Origin: an uncultured beta proteobacterium
GTDB taxonomy: Bacteria; Pseudomonadota; Gammaproteobacteria; Burkholderiales; Rhodocyclaceae
Direction of reading: 5' to 3'
Assembly (NCBI GenBank): GCA_903910495.1
Contig: CAIVZW010000464.1
Coordinates: 1-10,071, forward strand
DNA: 10,071 nt
Both the position numbers and the translations under genes were made by a program. The notes under the pieces are model-generated. The model was not told the origin of the DNA, did no database searches, and was given only the letters and a program-made list of their open reading frames with translations. Below are positions 6,431 through 10,071 of the stretch, piece after piece. Numbering within the stretch: position 1 is the stretch's first letter; each line of letters begins with the position of its first letter.

Positions 6431-6585
6431 CTGATTAAATCGTCACACCGGCGAAGGCGCCCCGAAGGAAGTACCCTTGGGGTGCCGGTGTCCAGTTCGT
6501 AGATTTCTCTGGCTCTGCACTTCCTTCGGTCGGATTCCGGCGTTCGCCGGAATGACGAGCATTCACTAATTCAGTTTCTCCCTAG
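6431..6585 (+). mobile_element. MITE-like dispersed element, copy C
   Basis: This third copy (about 155 bp) has the same orientation as A. It lies between the kinase stop codon and the transketolase N-subunit. The left end is degraded: only CTGATTAAATCG resembles the A/B left arm, and the outer bases are absent. The right end TTCAGTTTCTCC is followed by CTAG. It carries the longer hairpin version of the first module, with arms around CACCGGCG and GGTGCCGGTG and the inner GCCCCGAAGG/CCTTGGGG complement. The shared core and 3' REP-like hairpin (ATTCCGGCG/CGCCGGAAT) follow. The kinase stop TAG (6582-6584) falls on its right edge. Confidence 0.7.
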
Positions 6586-7631
6586 CGGATAACCCGGACA
6601 CTCTCGCCCTTCATGACCTTCTCCGCTTCCTCGCGGTAGGCCCAGTTCCAGTCGCCGAGGAAGCCATGGCAAAGCGCCGAGTACGCGGCGGAGAAGTCGA
6701 TCATGTATTGCGGCTCCTTGCCGGTCATCATGCAATAGATGAGTCCCGAGGCGAAACTGTCGCCGCCGCCCGTCCGGTCGATGATCTCCAGGTTTTCGTA
6801 CTTTCTCGACTGATAGAACTCGCCCTTGTAGAGCATGACGGTTTGCCAGTCGTTCAGGAGCCCGGTCTTGGCATCACGGAGCGTGGTGCCGACGACGCTG
6901 ACGTTCGGATAGGCCGCGATGGCTTTCTCGGCGACGCTGCGGTAGCTCAAGGGATCGATCTTGGAATAGCCCTTGCCGGTCTCGGCGTGGAGTCCCAGCA
7001 TCTTCTCGAAGTCCTCTTCGTTGCCGATCAGGACGTCGACGTAGGGAACGACCTTCTTCATCGTTGCCTGCGCTTTTTCGGGCGTCCACATCGTCGATCT
7101 GAAGTTGAGGTCGAAGCTGGTGGTAACGCCCATTTCCTTGGCCGTCCGCAGCGAGTCGATGACGCTTTCGATCACCGAATCCGAGATCGCCGTCGAGATG
7201 CCCGTGGTGTGATACCAGCGCGTCTTCGCCATGATGGCTTTCCAGTCGAACTCGGAGGACTTCGAGGTGCTGATGACGGAATGACCTCTATCGTAGAGCT
7301 GCCGGTTCGGGCGCGGACCGACGCCGACTTCGACGAAGCACAGGCCGTTGCGCTCGCGTCCGACGCCATCGTATTGGGTCAGCTTGACCATGCTCATGTC
7401 GACGCCGTGTTCACGGCCCTTGTTGATCACGTATTTTCCGGACCAGGTATCGACGAGCTTGGAGACCCAGGCCGTCTTGAGCCCGAGCCGCGAGGTATTG
7501 ACCGAGACATTCAACTCACCCGCCGCGATGGCCAGCGTGAACTCGCTCGACTGCTCGAGCCGGGCATTATTCAAGGGGCTGAAGCGAACCATCGCCTCCC
7601 CGAAAGTTATAACATCAAATTCCTTGTCCAT
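6582..7631 (-). CDS. PfkB-family sugar kinase, 2-keto-3-deoxygluconate kinase-like
   Basis: This is a ribokinase/PfkB-fold kinase of 349 residues, predicted to phosphorylate a sugar or keto-deoxy sugar acid with ATP in the cytosol. The N-terminal substrate-side motif is AAGELNVSVNTSRLG (37-50), where most relatives have GGAELN. SFDLNFRSTMW (172-182) and GNEEDF (203-208) are typical of KDG kinases. The signature 2 region DRTGGGDSF (285-293) holds the catalytic base Asp291. The ending GDWNW fits the KdgK group. The start is the ATG at 7631: AAGGA (7639-7643) lies seven bases upstream, and upstream in-frame residues are not kinase-like and run into the preceding gene. It follows the dehydrogenase gene by 50 bases. 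KDG as substrate is a family-level guess. Confidence 0.9.
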   Translation of the reverse strand: MDKEFDVITFGEAMVRFSPLNNARLEQSSEFTLAIAAGELNVSVNTSRLGLKTAWVSKLVDTWSGKYVINKGREHGVDMSMVKLTQYDGVGRERNGLCFVEVGVGPRPNRQLYDRGHSVISTSKSSEFDWKAIMAKTRWYHTTGISTAISDSVIESVIDSLRTAKEMGVTTSFDLNFRSTMWTPEKAQATMKKVVPYVDVLIGNEEDFEKMLGLHAETGKGYSKIDPLSYRSVAEKAIAAYPNVSVVGTTLRDAKTGLLNDWQTVMLYKGEFYQSRKYENLEIIDRTGGGDSFASGLIYCMMTGKEPQYMIDFSAAYSALCHGFLGDWNWAYREEAEKVMKGESVRVIR

Positions 7632-7638
7632 AGCGAAA

Positions 7639-7643
7639 TCCTT
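7639..7643 (-). promoter_or_regulatory. Shine-Dalgarno that decides the kinase start
   Basis: AAGGA on the minus strand, seven bases before the ATG at 7631. It favours the 349-residue product over a longer frame opening at 7787, which would overlap the dehydrogenase gene. Confidence 0.75.
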
Positions 7644-7681
7644 TTTTCCGTTGCGTTGATAATGGGTCGTCAGTCCGTTGC

Positions 7682-8644
7682 CTAAGACCGACCCAGCTCT
7701 TTCTTGTTGAAGATGTACTTGGGTTCCTTGCCTTGCGCGAAGTCGAGAACTGCGGTCGCCGCTTCGATCGCCACTTTCATCTCGCACTCGCGCGTGAGCG
7801 CTGCCGAATGCGGCGTCATCAGCACGCTGTCGAGCTTGAACAGGAGACTGGGGTTGGCCGCGCTGGGCGGTTCATCCTCGAGGACGTCGACACCGGCGCC
7901 GGCGATCGCCTTGCTTTCGAGCGCCTGCGCGAGCGCCGCCTCGTCGATGATCTCACCGCGCGCCGTGTTGATGATGTACGCCGTCTTCTTCATCAGGGTG
8001 AGGCGTCGGGCATCGACGAGGTGATGCGTCTCGTCCATGTACGGGACGTGGATCGAAACGAAGTCCGATGCCTTGAAAATCTCGTCGAGGTCGACACACA
8101 TCGTGATTCCCTCCGCCGATTTGACGAAAGGGTCGTAAGCGATCACCTTCATGCCGAAAGCCAGACGGCATTTCTTCGCGACTTCGAGGCCGATGCGGCC
8201 CAGGCCGACGAGCCCCAGCGTCTTGCCGTTGAGGTCTACGGTCGAATTCGAGTTCCGGGCTTTCCACGCGCAGGCGCGCACCGCCTTGTCCATGACGGTG
8301 AGCTGCTTGGCGACGCCGAGCATCAGGGCCAGCGTCTGCTCGGCAACCGAGACGGCGTTGATCCCCGGCGTATTGCAAACCATGATGCCGCGCTCGGTCG
8401 CGGCAGCGACATCAACGTTGTCGACGCCGACGCCCGTGCGCGAGATGATCTTGCATTTTCCGGCCGCGGCGATCAGTTCGCGCGTGAAGTCGATGTTGGT
8501 GCGCAGGATCGCGCCGTCAACGTCGGCGACCATTTTTTTCGCCGTTTCCATGGTCGAATCCGGGAGAACGACCAGCTCGACTTTCCCCTTGAGGAGCGCC
8601 ATCGCCTCCGGATGAATCTCCTTCGACAGAAGGATCTTTTTCAT
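7682..8644 (-). CDS. D-isomer-specific 2-hydroxyacid dehydrogenase
   Basis: This is an NAD(P)-dependent enzyme interconverting a 2-oxoacid and a D-2-hydroxyacid, in the family of phosphoglycerate dehydrogenase and hydroxypyruvate/glyoxylate reductase. It has 320 residues and no C-terminal ACT domain, so it is the short form. The Rossmann motif GLGRIG lies at 147-152, with Asp171 at the end of beta 2 suggesting NAD(H) preference. The catalytic triad is Arg229 (TARGE), Glu258 (EDEPP) and His279 (TPHSA). RTGVGVDNVD (69-78) and NTPGINAVSVAE (91-102) are the usual substrate-domain signatures. Its ATG overlaps the aldolase stop (ATGA, 8641-8644). In this setting it may reduce an oxoacid released by the aldolase, such as glyoxylate or hydroxypyruvate, rather than make serine (inference). 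Confidence 0.92.
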   Translation of the reverse strand: MKKILLSKEIHPEAMALLKGKVELVVLPDSTMETAKKMVADVDGAILRTNIDFTRELIAAAGKCKIISRTGVGVDNVDVAAATERGIMVCNTPGINAVSVAEQTLALMLGVAKQLTVMDKAVRACAWKARNSNSTVDLNGKTLGLVGLGRIGLEVAKKCRLAFGMKVIAYDPFVKSAEGITMCVDLDEIFKASDFVSIHVPYMDETHHLVDARRLTLMKKTAYIINTARGEIIDEAALAQALESKAIAGAGVDVLEDEPPSAANPSLLFKLDSVLMTPHSAALTRECEMKVAIEAATAVLDFAQGKEPKYIFNKKELGRS

Positions 8645-9543
8645 ACCAGGCCTTCTTTCTGCAGGACGGCCTTCAGTTCGGCCTTCTGGGCGTCGCCAAG
8701 CGGCGGTACCGGAAGTCGCGGATTGCCACCGAAGTAGCCGAGGGCATCCATGGCCGCCTTGACGCCGGCGATTCCCGCTTTGCCGGCGGCGTTGCTGCTC
8801 AGTGCGCGCGCGTAAACGTCCATCTTCGCCGCCTCGTCATGTTTCCCGGCAAGGTACAGGTTGTGCAGGTCGCAGCAGATCTTCGGCAGATAGTTGGCAA
8901 TGGACAGGACGCCGCCGATGGCCCCGACTTCAAGTCCCTTGAAGAACTTTTCGATGGTACCGGCGAGAATGAAGAAATTCGAACCCTCGGGCACCGCCTT
9001 GGTGTAGATGGAGATATCTTCCGAAGAGGTATCCTTCATGCCCGCGATGTTCGGATGCGACGCGACGCGCGTGATCAATTTCGGCGACAGCAGGAGTCCC
9101 TGCGCAAATTTCGGCGCGTTGTACAGAATGATCGGGATCGGCGACTTGTCCGCGACGTAGGTGTAATACTGGGCAAGCACATCGTCCGTCATTACATTGA
9201 CGAAATAGCTGGGCGGCAGAATCGTGGCGAATTCCACACCGAGGTTAGCGACTTTCTTGGTGAACTCGATCGTGGCCTTGGCGGACTCGCGGGCAACGCC
9301 AGCCATCAGGACCTTGTTCTTGCCCTTGGATTTCTGGTAGACCTCAACGACGCGCAGCGACTCTTCGTCCGTAAGGCTCTTGAATTCTCCGTTGCTGCCA
9401 AGCGGGAAATAGCCGGCTATGTCCGTCTGCTCGTACTTCTCGATATTCGCGCGGATCTTGTCGTACGCCACTTCCTCGTTGATGAAGCAGGTCATGTTGG
9501 GGGGGAAGATACCGGACAGTTTTTCGCGATAGCTGGCAGTCAT
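8641..9543 (-). CDS. DHDPS/N-acetylneuraminate lyase family aldolase
   Basis: This is a class I Schiff-base aldolase of 300 residues in a TIM barrel, expected to cleave or condense a 2-oxoacid with pyruvate. Lys170 (GMKDTSS) is the Schiff-base lysine, Tyr141 (LYNAP) the proton-relay tyrosine, and the pyruvate-carboxylate loop is GSNGE (49-53). True dihydrodipicolinate synthases usually have GTTGE. GSNGEF instead resembles 4-hydroxy-2-oxoglutarate aldolases, so a catabolic role is more likely than lysine synthesis. AAGGAG seven bases before the ATG supports the start. It is translationally coupled to the downstream dehydrogenase. A keto-deoxy sugar acid, or 4-hydroxy-2-oxoglutarate giving pyruvate plus glyoxylate, are candidate substrates. 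Confidence 0.92.
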   Translation of the reverse strand: MTASYREKLSGIFPPNMTCFINEEVAYDKIRANIEKYEQTDIAGYFPLGSNGEFKSLTDEESLRVVEVYQKSKGKNKVLMAGVARESAKATIEFTKKVANLGVEFATILPPSYFVNVMTDDVLAQYYTYVADKSPIPIILYNAPKFAQGLLLSPKLITRVASHPNIAGMKDTSSEDISIYTKAVPEGSNFFILAGTIEKFFKGLEVGAIGGVLSIANYLPKICCDLHNLYLAGKHDEAAKMDVYARALSSNAAGKAGIAGVKAAMDALGYFGGNPRLPVPPLGDAQKAELKAVLQKEGLV

Positions 9544-9624
9544 TTGATTTCTCCTTGATTGAAGTTTGCTTGGTTTGGCTTATTTTGATCTTAAAGGCTT
9601 TACGGTGGGGATACTGTAATCCGC

Positions 9625-10071
9625 TTACGTCGCGCCGTTTGCCGCGTTCATGAAGCGGCGCTGATACGAAACGACCTGACTGCAACTGGTGAATTTGGCC
9701 AGGTAATCGGGCTGCGCCGTGATCACCAGACGGTCGAGCACATCGGCGAATTCCGGCTCGGTCAGCAGACGATCGATATCGGGATAATTGTAATCCCCCT
9801 CCATGCTGCAGACGATCAGTCGTGTGTCCGGCAGGTTGGTGGCCTTGAGCATGCGCAGGTTGTGCCGGATGCCGTCCAGGCCATCGCTCCGTCCCGGGCC
9901 ATCGGCCTGTCGATACTCGAGGATGCGCTCGCCCATCTTCTTCACCTGGAACAGGTCAAGGTCTTTTTCTTCCGCCGACAGGTAGTCCTTGTCGACCAGC
10001 ACGGACCTTAAGTCGACCAGGAATGAGGAGTCATCGGTCACGCTGTATTGCGCCAGACAGCGCTTGATCAG
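9625..10071 (-). CDS. Unrecognised protein, N-terminus beyond window
   Basis: The frame ends at TAA (9625-9627) and stays open to the right edge, giving at least 148 residues. Codons upstream of the GTG at 10041 (reading LIKRCLAQYS before it) continue without a stop, so the true start probably lies outside. The visible part has no transmembrane segment. It has a charged helical stretch (SAEEKDLDLFQVKKMGERIL) and then an alternating strand/helix pattern around TRLIVCSMEGDYNYPDIDRLL and DRLVITAQPDYL. That pattern suggests an alpha/beta fold, though I know no family for it. It precedes the aldolase by 81 bases on the same strand and may head the same operon. No function assigned. Confidence 0.7.
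   Translation of the reverse strand: MIKRCLAQYSVTDDSSFLVDLRSVLVDKDYLSAEEKDLDLFQVKKMGERILEYRQADGPGRSDGLDGIRHNLRMLKATNLPDTRLIVCSMEGDYNYPDIDRLLTEPEFADVLDRLVITAQPDYLAKFTSCSQVVSYQRRFMNAANGAT

Noticed and set aside
7632..7787. 52-residue N-terminal extension of the kinase
   Set aside because: It overlaps the dehydrogenase coding region out of frame, and the residues do not resemble any PfkB kinase. A good Shine-Dalgarno precedes the ATG at 7631.
7733..8737. Long plus-strand open frame antisense to the dehydrogenase gene
   Set aside because: Same shadow composition. The minus strand has intact Rossmann and catalytic motifs.

Overview
The window looks like a catabolic island from a Gram-negative bacterium, most likely a betaproteobacterium. 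The grounds are a DctPQM-type TRAP transporter, proteobacterial-style ribosome binding sites, fairly high G+C, and dispersed hairpin repeats of the GTCATTCCGGCGAAAGCCGG type. The taxon is inferred from style only; no rRNA or marker gene is present.

Layout, left to right. A TRAP transporter operon lies on the minus strand: dctP (1096-2097), dctQ (470-964) and the first 157 codons of dctM (473 to the window edge). A perfect 10-bp stem-loop sits between dctP and dctQ. A 332-base A+T-rich divergent region (2098-2429) holds two palindromes and putative promoters facing both ways. A LysR-type regulator (2430-3380) is the only convincing plus-strand gene. Next is an SDR oxidoreductase on the minus strand (3601-4353), bracketed by two inverted copies of a MITE-like element (3377-3561 and 4386-4547). 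A two-gene split transketolase follows on the minus strand (5526-6377, then 4591-5529, with ATGA overlap). A third element copy lies at 6431-6585. Then comes a minus-strand block with a PfkB-family kinase like 2-keto-3-deoxygluconate kinase (6582-7631), a D-2-hydroxyacid dehydrogenase (7682-8644) and a class I pyruvate-type aldolase of the DHDPS/NAL family (8641-9543). An unrecognised protein (9625-10071) is cut by the right edge.

Working model (inference): the TRAP system imports an organic or sugar acid under LysR control. The SDR, kinase, aldolase, hydroxyacid dehydrogenase and split transketolase then convert it to central intermediates such as pyruvate, a C2 unit and sugar phosphates. 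The enzyme set does not match a standard pathway I can name, so the substrate is unassigned. No isomerase, dehydratase or KDPG aldolase is visible here.

The most informative structural feature is the dispersed element. Copies A and B each carry their own matching 5-base flanking direct repeat (CTGAG/CTGAG and CTTAG/CTTAG). This points to separate insertion events rather than one composite transposon. Copies A and C end exactly on the stop codons of lysR and of the kinase gene.
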